The translations under genes and the position numbers were made by a program. From NCBI GenBank assembly GCA_964548225.1, contig CAZJQP010000013.1, forward strand, positions 1 through 64,000: a stretch of 64,000 bases of DNA, in the 5' to 3' direction. The stretch comes from CALMEH01 sp964548225. GTDB lineage: Bacteria; Acidobacteriota; Blastocatellia; Pyrinomonadales; Pyrinomonadaceae. The notes beneath the pieces are model-generated. The model did not search any database. It had not been told where the DNA came from and was given only the letters and a program-made list of their open reading frames with translations. Of the stretch, positions 7,316-16,125 are shown one piece after another. Numbering within the stretch: the first letter of the stretch is position 1; each line of letters starts with the position of its first letter.

Positions 7316-9106
7316 CTACAATTGCCAGAAAACCGGAACGAGTAATATTGCCGTGATAAAAGTAATAATTGTCAAAATTGTTCCGATTTTGACGAAATCC
7401 ATAAACTTGTATCTGCCGGGCGTATAAACCAAAACACAAGCCGGTTCCAGAGGCGTAATGAAAGAAAATGAAGCGGCAAATGTTACGGCAACCGCAAATG
7501 TTCGTGGATTTAGTCCAAGCGCAACGGCGGTTTTTACGGCGACCGGCAGAACAACGAGCGCGGCGGCTTGATTCGACATCGGTTGAGTCAGCAAAACCGT
7601 TAATGCAAAAAACCCTGCAAGCACGGCAACTGCTCCATATTGTTGAAAATATTCGACAATTAAACCGGCAAGATATTTATCAGTTCCGGTTTTTTCCATC
7701 GCAATACCGAAACTCATCATACACGCGATTAAAACCAAAAGTCGGAAATCAATCAAAGAATAAATTTCCGAATGCCGAACTGTTTTAGTTGCCAAAAGCA
7801 GTAAAACTCCAAGTAAAACACAAATTGCCAATGGAATATCAAAACCAATTACGAGTTTTGAAAGTGAAAGCGTGAGAAAAAGTCCGAAAGCCGCCAATGC
7901 CCATTTGCGTTTTTCCGTCCGCATACTTCCAGCTGAGACATCTTCTAAAAGTAGAATTTCCCCCGCAGAAACCAAAGGTTCAATTTTTTTGATTTTCCCT
8001 TGAACAAGCAAAACATCGCCGAATTTTAAACGAACTTCGCTTAATTTTTCGAGAAAAGTTTCGCCCTGCCGATTGATTGCCAAAACGGTTAAATCGTAAT
8101 TTTGACGAAATTGCAAACTCTTTAAGTTTTGCCCGACGATTGAAGAATCCCGCATCACCATTACTTCAAAAAGTTCAATGTCGCCGCCTTGCAAAACCTC
8201 GTCATTTAGTTTGAAATCGGCTTTTATTTCGAGTCCGGCTTCGGTTTTAATATTCAAAATATTTGCCAGTCTGCCCTCAACAATCAAAAGGTCGTTAAGA
8301 CGGATTCGTTCCCGCGATTGTGGCGACATTATCGGTTTATTGTCACGGATAATGCCTAAAACATTGAGGTCGAGTTCACGGTTTAAATCGGCTTCGCTCA
8401 AGGTTTTTCCGATCAGATGCGAACCGGGCAACACGAGAAGTTCCGAAATATATTCGCGGATTCTGTATTGGTCTGTAAAAGAATCTTCGCCGCCAATACT
8501 TGGCAACATTCGTCTGCCGACGAAAAGCATATAAATCATTCCGACAAGGAAAATCAGCACACCGACAGTCGTTAATTCAAACATTGAATAGCCAACCATT
8601 CCATAACGCTGCATTGCGCCGGAAACCGCCAGATTTGTTGAAGTTCCGATAAGCGTGCAGCTTCCGCCAAGGATTGCCCCGAAAGCAAGAGGCATCAAAA
8701 GTTTTGAAGGTGGAATTTTGGCACGTTCAGCCAATCCGATAACAACCGGCAGAAACATTGCGGTCGTCGTCGTGTTCTTCAAAACCGAAGCCGCAACCGC
8801 CGCAATTGCCATAATTAAGGCAGTCAGAAAAAGTTCGTTATTTCCGGCAATTTTGTAGAGTCTGCGCCCGATAAGATCAACCAATCCGGTTTTTATCAAG
8901 CCTCCGGTCAGGACAAAAAGTCCGCCGATAGTAATAATTACGTTGTCCCCAAATCCTGAAAGTCCTTCGTTGACAGTCAAAACGCCGCTTAAAACCAAGC
9001 CGATGACTAACAAAATACCGACAATGTCAACAGGAATTTTTTCAGCCCCGAACAGAATTAGCGCGGCAACTAAAAATCCTAAAACCAGAAATATTTCGAC
9101 AGTCAT
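7316..9106 (-). CDS. SLC13/DASS-type permease with two TrkA-C domains
   Basis: A 596-residue membrane transporter of the SLC13/ion-transporter superfamily. About six hydrophobic segments (residues 1-205) are followed by two tandem RCK_C/TrkA-C regulatory domains (about 215-375; LLVLPGSHLIGKTLSEADL and VMRDSSIVGQNLKSLQF), then a second block of membrane helices. The signature-like stretches NTTTTAMFLPVVIGLAERA and QPMSNQAAALVVLPVAV are repeat-related, as expected for the inverted two-repeat fold. The substrate is probably sulfate, a dicarboxylate or another anion driven by Na+ or H+; the sequence does not decide which. Confidence 0.85.
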   Translation of the reverse strand: MTVEIFLVLGFLVAALILFGAEKIPVDIVGILLVIGLVLSGVLTVNEGLSGFGDNVIITIGGLFVLTGGLIKTGLVDLIGRRLYKIAGNNELFLTALIMAIAAVAASVLKNTTTTAMFLPVVIGLAERAKIPPSKLLMPLAFGAILGGSCTLIGTSTNLAVSGAMQRYGMVGYSMFELTTVGVLIFLVGMIYMLFVGRRMLPSIGGEDSFTDQYRIREYISELLVLPGSHLIGKTLSEADLNRELDLNVLGIIRDNKPIMSPQSRERIRLNDLLIVEGRLANILNIKTEAGLEIKADFKLNDEVLQGGDIELFEVMVMRDSSIVGQNLKSLQFRQNYDLTVLAINRQGETFLEKLSEVRLKFGDVLLVQGKIKKIEPLVSAGEILLLEDVSAGSMRTEKRKWALAAFGLFLTLSLSKLVIGFDIPLAICVLLGVLLLLATKTVRHSEIYSLIDFRLLVLIACMMSFGIAMEKTGTDKYLAGLIVEYFQQYGAVAVLAGFFALTVLLTQPMSNQAAALVVLPVAVKTAVALGLNPRTFAVAVTFAASFSFITPLEPACVLVYTPGRYKFMDFVKIGTILTIITFITAILLVPVFWQL

Positions 9107-9256
9107 TCCGAAATCATAGCTGATTTTTTTGGTTTTGAAAAGAAAACTATTTGAATTCGCACTTTTGATTTTATTTGTTAAATTAAGGCAACGAATGAAG
9201 TTATGAAAACTTCAAACGGTCTGGCATAATTTTGTCCGGCAAAAAGGAGAAAAAAT

Positions 9257-9667
9257 ATGAGAAAATTAAATATTTTGGCGTTGTTAATAATTATTGTGGG
9301 AGTGAATGCGGTTTTCGCGCAAACAAACACCCGAAATATTAGTATGAATAAAGAATTTACGCTTTCAACAAAACAAAAAGGTTTTTACAAAACCGGCAAA
9401 ATCACGCTTGAATTTGTTTCCGTGTTGGAAGATTCGCGTTGTCCGGTTGATGTTGACTGCGTTTGGGCGGGCAATGCAAAAGTTCAGATTAAGTTGAGCA
9501 AAGGCAAGATGGCGGCGCAAGTTTTTGAGTTGAACACAAATATCGAACCGAAAAGCATTACATTTCAGGGGTATAAAATAGAAATTACGAATTTAACTCC
9601 CGCATTAAAATCGGATGATGATAAATCTAAAATTAATTATTCGGCGAGTTTTATGATCAAGAAATAA
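9257..9667 (+). CDS. small secreted protein of unknown function
   Basis: A 136-residue protein with a clear Sec signal peptide (residues 1-21, cleavage after VNAVFA). The mature part is a small beta-rich domain with the motif EDSRCPVDVDCVWAGNAKV, in which two cysteines probably form a disulfide. I recall this Cys-Pro/Trp-Ala-Gly motif in uncharacterised exported proteins and lipoproteins, but not a function. AAAGGAG lies just before the ATG. It is monocistronic, divergent from the transporter gene. Confidence 0.75.
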   Translation: MRKLNILALLIIIVGVNAVFAQTNTRNISMNKEFTLSTKQKGFYKTGKITLEFVSVLEDSRCPVDVDCVWAGNAKVQIKLSKGKMAAQVFELNTNIEPKSITFQGYKIEITNLTPALKSDDDKSKINYSASFMIKK

Positions 9668-9774
9668 GCGGGTGAGTAACATCAAAAAGTTCTGTAACGC
9701 TTAATTTATCAATTATTTATTGGCATTACGGATCAAAAGTAGCAACTCAAGAAACATTTTGCCTTATTTTTCGG

Positions 9775-9895
9775 CTTGATCAATTATAATAAGCATCAAT
9801 TATCCATTATTTTTTTGTGGTTCAAAGCGAAATACTGCCGGAATAATTGATAATTGATAATGATTAATGGATAAATTAAGTATTTTGGCTTTCTA
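9775..9895. repeat. AATTGAT-word inverted repeat
   Basis: The roughly 300-bp gap between convergent genes holds CATCAATTATCCATTAT on the left and tandem AATTGATAATTGATAATGAT words on the right, forming a long AT-rich hairpin. I see no gene in 9668-9964. It may serve as a bidirectional terminator. Confidence 0.65.
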
Positions 9896-9964
9896 TTTTT
9901 GATTTACCTTGGCAATTATCAAATATTCCGGCGGATTTTTGTTTTCAAGGGTTAAAAAAAATAA

Positions 9965-11770
9965 TTATTTGACAGTAAAAAGCCGCCATTCTCCGGCAAT
10001 ATCGGAGAAAGTTTTTCTGATATTTTCTTTAAATTCGAGTCCTGAACCGGCAACTAAGTCCTTGACGGTGCGCGAGGCGAGAATTTCGCCTTCGGCGGAT
10101 TCCTCCGCAATTTTTTGAGCCAGCGCGACGGCTACACCGCCGTAATTTTCGCCTGAAACTTCGCACTCGCCGGTGTGAATGCCGGTTTTCACGCGCAAAT
10201 TGAGCCTCTTGGCAGAATCATTGATGGCAATCGAACAACGAATTGCCCGCGCCGGTCCGTCAAAGACCGCCAACAGACCATTTTCGTCAAAAGAAACTTC
10301 CCTGCCCTTAAAAAGTTCGATTTGGCGGTGAACGTAAACGCCCGAACGCTCGATAAAATCTTCCCAATTCGTCATCTCCAGAGCTTGTTCTTGCGGATTA
10401 ATAATTTTTACGCTCAACACAGTCGCCAAAACGCGGTCAATTTCTTGTGAATGGCGCATTCCGGTAAGAAATTCCTCAATCTCGTCTAAAATTTCGTCTT
10501 GTTCGCCGACAAACGGAAGATGGTCAATGCCTTCGAGTTCAACATATTTGCAAGCGGGGACAAGCTCGGCAACGTAGCGACCTTCCTCAACTTTCAAACA
10601 TAAGTCGCCGCTTCGATGAATGACGAGCGTCGGCACGCGAACCGTCGGCAAAACATTGCGAACGTCAATCTCGGCATTCATTTTGGTCAGCGCAACCGCC
10701 GCACCGGGACTTGCGCCCATTCTGAGATACTCCGCCCACCAATTACGGAACTCCTCATCGTTTGCCATGGAAGGCGCACGTTCTTCAATGCCGACAGGTT
10801 TGCCCCAATCGCGCCTCATCATTTCAAAAAACCTTTCGCGGTCTTCCAGAGAAACGCCCCACGGATAATCTTCGTCCTTAATTCTTTTGGCGTAAGTCCC
10901 AATCATTACTAATGCCGTTGTTCGTTCGGGATAAGTCGCCGCAAAAAGTGAACACATCGGTCCGCCTTCCGAAACGCCGATTAAAACCGCCCGTTTTGAA
11001 CTCACTGCGTCCATAACGGCGTGGACATCTTCCATTCTTTGCTCCAGTGTGGGCAATTCTGAGAGCGGAACTCTGTCCGAAAGTCCCGTGCCGCGTTTGT
11101 CGAATAGAATCAGGCGCGAAAATGAAGCCAAACGATTTAAAAAAGCGGAGAAAGACGGATGTTTCCAGAAATATTCGAGATGCGAAACCCATCCCATGAC
11201 AAAAACAATATCCAAATCGCCTTCACCGACGACCTGATAGGCAATATTGACATCACCGTTTTCGACGTAATGCGTCTCCGGCAAATGAGGCGAAAGCGAG
11301 ACGGGAAAATTAGGCGGCGCAGAGATTTGATTTGACACCTCAAAAATATTTTCACCGGCTTCTATTCTTTCTTTGTCTTCATTTTCTTCGATTTCCCGAA
11401 TCAAAATCCGCGCTTCGGTGCGTTCAAAAATTTCGGTGTCGGTGTTTGACAAAGAAACGGGCGCAATAAAACGGTAGCCATACTTCGGGACGGTTTCGAT
11501 AAACTTCGTATCTTTTTTTTCGCCTAAAATGCGGCGCAGAATCGAGATATTTTGCGCGAGATTGTTTTCCTCAACAAATGCGCCTTCCCAGATTTCGTCC
11601 ATCATCCGTTCTTTGCTCAAAACTTTTCCGGCGTTTTCGACCAGAAGAAGAAGCGTGTCAAAAACTTTCGGCGACATTGAAATAATTTTCGTTCCGTCAA
11701 AAAACAGACGCTCGGCAACATCAAGCCGAAACGTGCTGAAATTATAGATTTTGGCGGGCAAATTGTTCAT
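9965..11770 (-). CDS. winged-helix / alpha-beta hydrolase / degenerate class III cyclase fusion
   Basis: A 601-residue three-domain protein. Residues 8-105 are an OmpR/PhoB-type winged helix (MSPKVFDTLLLLVENAGKVL, then FIETVPKYGYRFIAPV). Residues 165-435 are an alpha/beta hydrolase with nucleophile motif GVSEGG and a late histidine in GIDHLPF. Residues 440-601 resemble a class III adenylate cyclase (GLLAVFDGPARAIRCSIA, VKTGIHTGECE, GEILASRTVKDLVAGSGL). The positions that normally carry the metal-binding aspartates read SVKIIN and DENG, so cyclase activity is doubtful. It may be a ligand-hydrolysing or ligand-sensing transcription factor. The fusion of all three is unusual. Confidence 0.85.
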   Translation of the reverse strand: MNNLPAKIYNFSTFRLDVAERLFFDGTKIISMSPKVFDTLLLLVENAGKVLSKERMMDEIWEGAFVEENNLAQNISILRRILGEKKDTKFIETVPKYGYRFIAPVSLSNTDTEIFERTEARILIREIEENEDKERIEAGENIFEVSNQISAPPNFPVSLSPHLPETHYVENGDVNIAYQVVGEGDLDIVFVMGWVSHLEYFWKHPSFSAFLNRLASFSRLILFDKRGTGLSDRVPLSELPTLEQRMEDVHAVMDAVSSKRAVLIGVSEGGPMCSLFAATYPERTTALVMIGTYAKRIKDEDYPWGVSLEDRERFFEMMRRDWGKPVGIEERAPSMANDEEFRNWWAEYLRMGASPGAAVALTKMNAEIDVRNVLPTVRVPTLVIHRSGDLCLKVEEGRYVAELVPACKYVELEGIDHLPFVGEQDEILDEIEEFLTGMRHSQEIDRVLATVLSVKIINPQEQALEMTNWEDFIERSGVYVHRQIELFKGREVSFDENGLLAVFDGPARAIRCSIAINDSAKRLNLRVKTGIHTGECEVSGENYGGVAVALAQKIAEESAEGEILASRTVKDLVAGSGLEFKENIRKTFSDIAGEWRLFTVK

Positions 11771-11825
11771 CAGTTTCTTCTTACTTTTGACAATACTTCG
11801 ACGATTATTATTTTTAACTAAAATC

Positions 11826-11927
11826 TCTTGAATAATTGATAGTTGAGAATTGGAATTTGATAATTGGCGCGTAAAAATACGGCAAATTATAAATTTTTAA
11901 TTATCAATTATCAATTATTCGAGAAGT
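11826..11927. repeat. AATTGAT-word inverted repeat
   Basis: Within the 360-bp divergent gap 11771-12132, tandem AATTGAT-type words appear on both arms (GAATAATTGATAGTTGAGAA on the left, TTATCAATTATCAATTATTC on the right). The rest of the gap is AT-rich and presumably holds the divergent promoters, which I cannot pinpoint. Confidence 0.65.
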
Positions 11928-12132
11928 TATTACCTTATTTTTTTATCCGATTATTTATATTAAACGGTTCTTCAGAAAAATTTCATAAAAATTTCAGAAA
12001 AATCTAAAGATTTCCCTTTGTGATCCGCAGTAAAAAGTAAATGCGCCCCAGTTGCGGGAAATAATTAGAAATATTAGCGCAGTTTTACGAGAAAACACAA
12101 AATTTTTTTTACGGGGAAAATTTCATTTGGAA

Positions 12133-12441
12133 ATGAAAATTCAAAAACAGAGAGAAATCATCATCGAATTTGAGCGCGTTCAACTTATTCGGAAACGTGC
12201 GAACACACATTTAATTGCCTGCCGCGAATGTCGGCGCGAAGTTGATTTTATTCCGATTGGCGAAGCGGCAAAACTTTTTAGCGTTGAACTCGAAAAGTTG
12301 TTTCAATTTATCAAAATCAACTGCTGTCATTTTGAAGCGGGTGCGGACGGAGAAATATTTATTTGCTTGATTTCTCTATTGGAAAGAATGAAGGCAAATA
12401 CGAACATCTCCCAAATAAAATTGATTGGAGAGAAAAAATAA
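12133..12441 (+). CDS. small helix-turn-helix-like protein with CxxC
   Basis: A 102-residue protein from the ATG at 12133; an in-frame TTG at 12052 would add 27 residues of poor quality. It contains a Cys-x2-Cys (LIACRECRREV), a short EAAKLFSVELEKLFQFI segment resembling an excisionase/MerR helix-turn-helix, and a C-terminal HFEAGADGEIFICLISL strand. I recall this arrangement in small acidobacterial proteins of unknown function; a DNA-binding role is inferred. It is followed by a 21-bp tandem array and the orphan gene at 12709. Confidence 0.65.
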   Translation: MKIQKQREIIIEFERVQLIRKRANTHLIACRECRREVDFIPIGEAAKLFSVELEKLFQFIKINCCHFEAGADGEIFICLISLLERMKANTNISQIKLIGEKK

Positions 12442-12484
12442 GGAGGTTAAAAAAAAATGTAAAGTGTAGCAATTTAAACAAAAA

Positions 12485-12652
12485 GGAAGCCCTTTCAAAA
12501 AAAAAGGAAGCTCTTTTTAAAAAAAAGGAAGCTCTTTCAAAAAAAAAGGAAGCCCTTTTTAAATAAAAGGAAGCCCTTTTTAAATAAAAGGAAACCCTTT
12601 TTAAAAAAAAGGAAGCTCTTTTTAAAAAAAAAGAAACTCTTTTTTTTTCGGC
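12485..12652. repeat. 21-bp tandem array, 8 copies
   Basis: Eight units spaced exactly 21 bp start at 12485, 12506, 12527, 12548, 12569, 12590, 12611 and 12632. Each is GGAAGC followed by TCTTT or CCTTT and a run of A. The array ends 56 bp before the ATG of the orphan gene at 12709. Frames on both strands stay open through it, but the predicted peptides are low-complexity heptads and are not believed to be genes. Confidence 0.95.
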
Positions 12653-12708
12653 GGGGCGCAATAAAAACTAAAAACAAATCAAAAAAATAAAGGAGGACTT
12701 AAAAAAAA

Positions 12709-13401
12709 ATGGCAAGCGATTGGTATCCAACAAAAATCGAATTATTACCGGAGTGGCACACAAACTATGCCCTGCATCTCCCGACGTTGCAGGCGAAATA
12801 CGGCATCACGAATCAGCAGATTCAGGATGCTGAGGACGATAAAGACTGGATTGTTTATTGGGTGAATGCCCTAATTTCTATCCAACAACAACTTGATCAG
12901 ATTGAGCAATTCTTTCAGCAAATTTGGAAGCTCCCGAAAGGTTCGCCGCAACCGCTTGTTCCGGCGGTTGCGCTTCCGCCGGATGCGCCGGCGGTTGTTT
13001 TCGTCGGGGTTCGTTCTCGAACACGCGAAATTGCCAAGTTTATCAAGGGCAATCCTGGCTATGCAAAAGCCGACGGCGAACTTTTGGGCATTGTTACCGC
13101 CACTTCGTTGCCGCCGAACTTCGGTCAATTAATTGCCGATTTCAAAGTGCGGACTTTGGCGAACTTTGATGTCGAAATTGTCTTCAAAAAACAAGGCGCG
13201 GACGGCATTCGCATTGAATTTCGCTACAAAGGCGGCGAATGGATTTATCTGACAACGCTCACGAGCAGTCCGGGCGTGGTGCATATTAATCCGCAAGTCG
13301 CGGGCGTTGCCGAACAACTCGAAATGCGCGGCATTATGATCGAAAAAAATCAACCCGTCGGCAATTTTTCCGACACCAAAACCGCGTTTATCGCTACCTA
13401 G
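12709..13401 (+). CDS. orphan protein, paralogue of the gene at 359
   Basis: A 230-residue protein without signal peptide. It opens MASDWYPTKIELLPEWHTNY and shares with the 234-residue product at 359 the helical N-terminal domain (WF/WY motif, GIT/GFTN-x2-IQ), a proline-rich linker and a beta-rich C-terminal domain (ANFDVEIVFKKQGADG, GEWIYLTTL). AGGAGG lies at about 12692-12697. Function unknown. The stop codon TAG is also the first three bases of an inverted-repeat element (13399-13525), so the element may have replaced the original 3' end. A 21-bp array fills its leader, as for its paralogue. Confidence 0.8.
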   Translation: MASDWYPTKIELLPEWHTNYALHLPTLQAKYGITNQQIQDAEDDKDWIVYWVNALISIQQQLDQIEQFFQQIWKLPKGSPQPLVPAVALPPDAPAVVFVGVRSRTREIAKFIKGNPGYAKADGELLGIVTATSLPPNFGQLIADFKVRTLANFDVEIVFKKQGADGIRIEFRYKGGEWIYLTTLTSSPGVVHINPQVAGVAEQLEMRGIMIEKNQPVGNFSDTKTAFIAT

Positions 13402-13525
13402 AGCAGATTTGGGTAGAATGTAAGGCAGACTGTTAGTCTGCCACGCCGTCAGCGAAGCGTAACGGCGGAACAGGCTAACAGCCTGTTCTACATTTTTACC
13501 GTAAATTTAATTTGAATTTGCTCTA
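13399..13525. mobile_element. MITE-like element with TA flanks
   Basis: The outer ends are inverted (TAGAGCAGATTTG on the left, AATTTGCTCTA on the right). Inside are two further inverted arms (GGCAGACTGTTAGTCTGCC and AACAGGCTAACAGCCTGTT) around a GC-rich core containing CGTCAGCGAAGCG. Both ends are bounded by TA, as expected of a mariner/Tc1-type target duplication. It carries no gene. Its left end overlaps the stop codon of the gene at 12709. Confidence 0.7.
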
Positions 13526-13532
13526 AACCGAA

Positions 13533-13609
13533 AAATTCGGAAACGCGCAGAAAATAAGTGTGATTTTTAATTCGTTTGAAACGCTTATTTTCTGCGCGTT
13601 TCCGAATTT
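13533..13609. repeat. long hairpin, 29-nt arms
   Basis: Arms at 13533-13561 and 13581-13609 are almost perfectly complementary (AAATTCGGAAACGCGCAG with CTGCGCGTTTCCGAATTT), with a 19-nt AT-rich loop. The arm sequence CGCTTATTTTCTGCGCGTTTCC is related to arms at about 38180-38245 and to a half-site at about 51850. The remainder of 13402-13781 shows no gene. Confidence 0.8.
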
Positions 13610-13781
13610 TATCTCGTGCGCGTCCCTGCATTTCAGTTTTCATTCCAAAAAACTTTTTTTCAGAAAATTTTCAGAAAATTTTCAGAAAATTCTAAAGATT
13701 TTATCAGAACGGAAATTTTATTCTGGATACATCAAAGCCAAAACGCTTTTGAAAAAATAATAATTTTTGAGGATTACAAGT

Positions 13782-15017
13782 ATGAAAAACACAAACTTTT
13801 TAAAAAACATCGGTCTGAGCATTTTTGCGATGCTCTTGGTAACAACAAATATTTTCGCCGCTCCGGTCGTGCGGCAAGGTTCGGGCGCAAATACGGCGGC
13901 TTTACAAGCAATCGTTGACCAATTTCGTGCCGATTTGGGCGGTGCAAACAATGGAGTCGGCGGAACATTTTTAAATGGCAGACGCGAAATAAATTGGGAC
14001 GGCGTGCCGGATGGATTTGCCGAACCGAATAATCTGCCGGTGGACTTTTTTAATGTTAATTCTCCCCGCGGCGTGATTTTTAATGCCATCGAAGATGCAA
14101 CGGGCGCGGGTTTGAACCAATTTGCCGTCAGTTCAACAACAGCTTCCGGCATTCCCGTGCGGTTTGGCAATATTAATGCTTCTTATTCGACAATTTTCCA
14201 AACTTTTAGCGCACAAAGACTTTTTACCGCCCGCAATACGCATATTATGGAAGTCAATTTTTCAGTTCCGGGAACAAATATTCCCGCTACGGTCAGCGGT
14301 TTTGGCGTGGTTTTCTGCGATGTTGACTCAGCAACGGGTGGTAATCGTTCGCTGATTCGCGTTTATGACATTAACGGCAGGCAACTTTCCGCGGCTTCCG
14401 CCCCTGTTTTAGATAATGGCTTGTCTTTTGTCGGCATTTCCTTTAATGCGGGCGAAAGAATTGCACGAGTTGTTATTGAAAGCGGCAATGCGGCTTTGAG
14501 TTCAACAAATACGGACGGCACGGGCGGCGTTGATGTTGTGGCGATGGACGATTTTATCTACGGTGAACCCCGCGCTTCCCAATTCCATTCCGGCGATTTT
14601 GACGGGGACGGCTTTTCCGATTCTGCGGTCTTCCGTCCGACAACCGCGACGTGGTTTAGATTAAATTCGGGAAGCAATACTTTCCAACAGGAAGTCTTTG
14701 GCTTAAATGGGGATATTCCCGTGGACGGCGATTTTGACGGTGACCGACTTGCGGACGTTGCTATCTTCCGTCCGTCCGACGGTTCGTGGTATTTTCGACG
14801 CAGTTCAAACGGCACGGTCTTCGGTGCATTTTTCGGGCAAAACGGTGATAAACCCGTGGTCGGCGATTACGACAAAGACGGCATCTCCGATATCGCTATC
14901 TGGCGACCTTCAAACGGAAATTTCTTCGTTCTCAGAAGCAGTGATAACTTTGCAACTTTCTTCGGCTACCCATTCGGCGCAAACGGCGACATTCCCGTCC
15001 AAGGCGGCGCACAATAA
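13782..15017 (+). CDS. secreted FG-GAP/VCBS repeat protein
   Basis: A 411-residue exported protein. The start at 13782 is preferred to a TTG at 13767 because it gives a standard signal peptide (MKNTNFLKNIGLSIFAMLLV, cleavage near NIFA-AP). Residues about 25-260 form a beta-rich domain of unknown role. The C-terminal part has three FG-GAP/VCBS-like units, each with a D-x-D-x-D-G calcium loop (DFDGDGFSDSAVFRP, DFDGDRLADVAIFRP, DYDKDGISDIAIWRP), which normally build part of a beta-propeller. It is probably a surface or extracellular protein. A clear terminator follows. Confidence 0.85.
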   Translation: MKNTNFLKNIGLSIFAMLLVTTNIFAAPVVRQGSGANTAALQAIVDQFRADLGGANNGVGGTFLNGRREINWDGVPDGFAEPNNLPVDFFNVNSPRGVIFNAIEDATGAGLNQFAVSSTTASGIPVRFGNINASYSTIFQTFSAQRLFTARNTHIMEVNFSVPGTNIPATVSGFGVVFCDVDSATGGNRSLIRVYDINGRQLSAASAPVLDNGLSFVGISFNAGERIARVVIESGNAALSSTNTDGTGGVDVVAMDDFIYGEPRASQFHSGDFDGDGFSDSAVFRPTTATWFRLNSGSNTFQQEVFGLNGDIPVDGDFDGDRLADVAIFRPSDGSWYFRRSSNGTVFGAFFGQNGDKPVVGDYDKDGISDIAIWRPSNGNFFVLRSSDNFATFFGYPFGANGDIPVQGGAQ

Positions 15018-15043
15018 TTCCCTGCCCCCAAACCTGCCGACAA

Positions 15044-15083
15044 AAAGGCGAACTCTGCGGAGTTCGCCTTTCTTAATTTTTTC
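15044..15083 (+). terminator. rho-independent terminator
   Basis: A perfect 12-bp stem (AAAGGCGAACTC with GAGTTCGCCTTT), a 4-nt loop and a T-rich tail (CTTAATTTTTTC) lie 27 bp after the stop of the FG-GAP gene. Confidence 0.9.
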
Positions 15084-15109
15084 TTAAACGAACGGAAAAA
15101 TATAAATAA

Positions 15110-15190
15110 TCAACGCCTGAAATAATTAATAATTGCCCGCGAAATAAACGCGCATTACCAATTATTAATTATTAACTATCAATTATTTCG
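15110..15190. repeat. AATTAAT-word inverted repeat
   Basis: AATAATTAATAATTG on the left and CAATTATTAATTATTAAC on the right surround a short GC-richer core. It lies between convergent genes and belongs to the class of word hairpins. No gene is seen in 15084-15310. Confidence 0.65.
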
Positions 15191-15310
15191 TTCGGTGTTA
15201 CACGAAAATAATTTTGTATTAGTTAAAAATAAATATGTTCGCTTAAATTTATACAAATACTTATTTGAAAATTTTTCGGAAGCCGTCAATCAATAATTTC
15301 AGCCCGAAAA

Positions 15311-16090
15311 TTACAATTTAAAGAATCTTTCACGCAAAATTCTCGATTGCAAACGGCTTGAGGTTAGCTTCTGCCCGTTTTTTAGAGTGATTTCATAAAT
15401 GCCGCCGGGCATTGGGGAAATTTTTAAGATCATTTCGAGATTTACTAAAGCCCCACGCGAAAGTCTGATGAACTTTAAAGGTTCAAGGCGTGCCTCCAAA
15501 TCTTTTAAGCGATAATTGATAACAAATCTTTTATTCTGATAAGTTGTAATGAAAAGCAATTCGCCGTCAGCGACTATCGAAGCAATCTGTTGCACCGGCA
15601 CAAGCAAAATTTCCTCGTTCCGTTTGACGGGAATTCTGTCCAGATAAGGTTGTCGAACCGCTTCATCATAAATTTCGGCGGCTTTTTTGAGTTTTTGGGC
15701 TTCAATTTCTCGAAAATCCTTCTGCACAAGACGTTCGGCGGCGCGTTTTAAAGTTTCCGCAAGCCTCTGTTTTTCAACCGGCTTAAGCAAATAATCAACC
15801 GCGCCCACCTCAAAAGCCTGAATCGCAAACTCATCAAACGCAGTAACAAACGCCACGAGCGGCATCTGCGATTTTCTGAGCAATTTAACGGCTTCGATGC
15901 CTGAAACCTCCGGCATTTGCAAATCCAGCAAAGCTAAATCAGGCTTGAGCTTTTTGATTATTTCCACTGCCTCAGCACCATTTTCCGCTTCGCCGACAAT
16001 TTCAACCGTTTCAAACTCCCGCAAAACTGATTTCAAAAACTCTCGCGCCGGACGCTCGTCATCCGCAATAATCGTCCTCAATTTTTCCAT
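15311..16090 (-). CDS. LytTR-family response regulator
   Basis: A 259-residue response regulator. The start at 16090 gives the family-typical MEKLRTIIADDERPAREFL; a TTG at 16129 would overlap the kinase gene. The receiver domain (residues 3-120) has the acidic pair DDE, phosphoacceptor Asp in LALLDLQMP, and the lysine of YLLKPVEK. The C-terminal LytTR DNA-binding domain (about 155-259) has RNEEILLVPVQQIASI and FIRLSRGALVNLEMI. It is the evident partner of the kinase gene just upstream. Targets of such pairs often concern the cell envelope, but none is identifiable here. Confidence 0.93.
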   Translation of the reverse strand: MEKLRTIIADDERPAREFLKSVLREFETVEIVGEAENGAEAVEIIKKLKPDLALLDLQMPEVSGIEAVKLLRKSQMPLVAFVTAFDEFAIQAFEVGAVDYLLKPVEKQRLAETLKRAAERLVQKDFREIEAQKLKKAAEIYDEAVRQPYLDRIPVKRNEEILLVPVQQIASIVADGELLFITTYQNKRFVINYRLKDLEARLEPLKFIRLSRGALVNLEMILKISPMPGGIYEITLKNGQKLTSSRLQSRILRERFFKL

Positions 16091-16125
16091 AATTAGTAAA
16101 TTCTTAAATTTTATTTGTTTGCAAT

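Noticed and set aside
12052..12132. Upstream TTG start extending the small CxxC protein by 27 residues
   Set aside because: The extension has low-quality sequence, and the ATG at 12133 gives a better family-like N-terminus.
12485..12652. Possible CRISPR array (also considered for 33-137, 37409-37790 and 62439-62606)
   Set aside because: Units are contiguous without unique spacers, only 21 bp long, and no cas genes are nearby.
12359..12661. Open frames on both strands rich in KKKEALF or SFFLKRA repeats
   Set aside because: Products of the 21-bp array at 12485-12652 in multiple frames; low complexity and no start signals.
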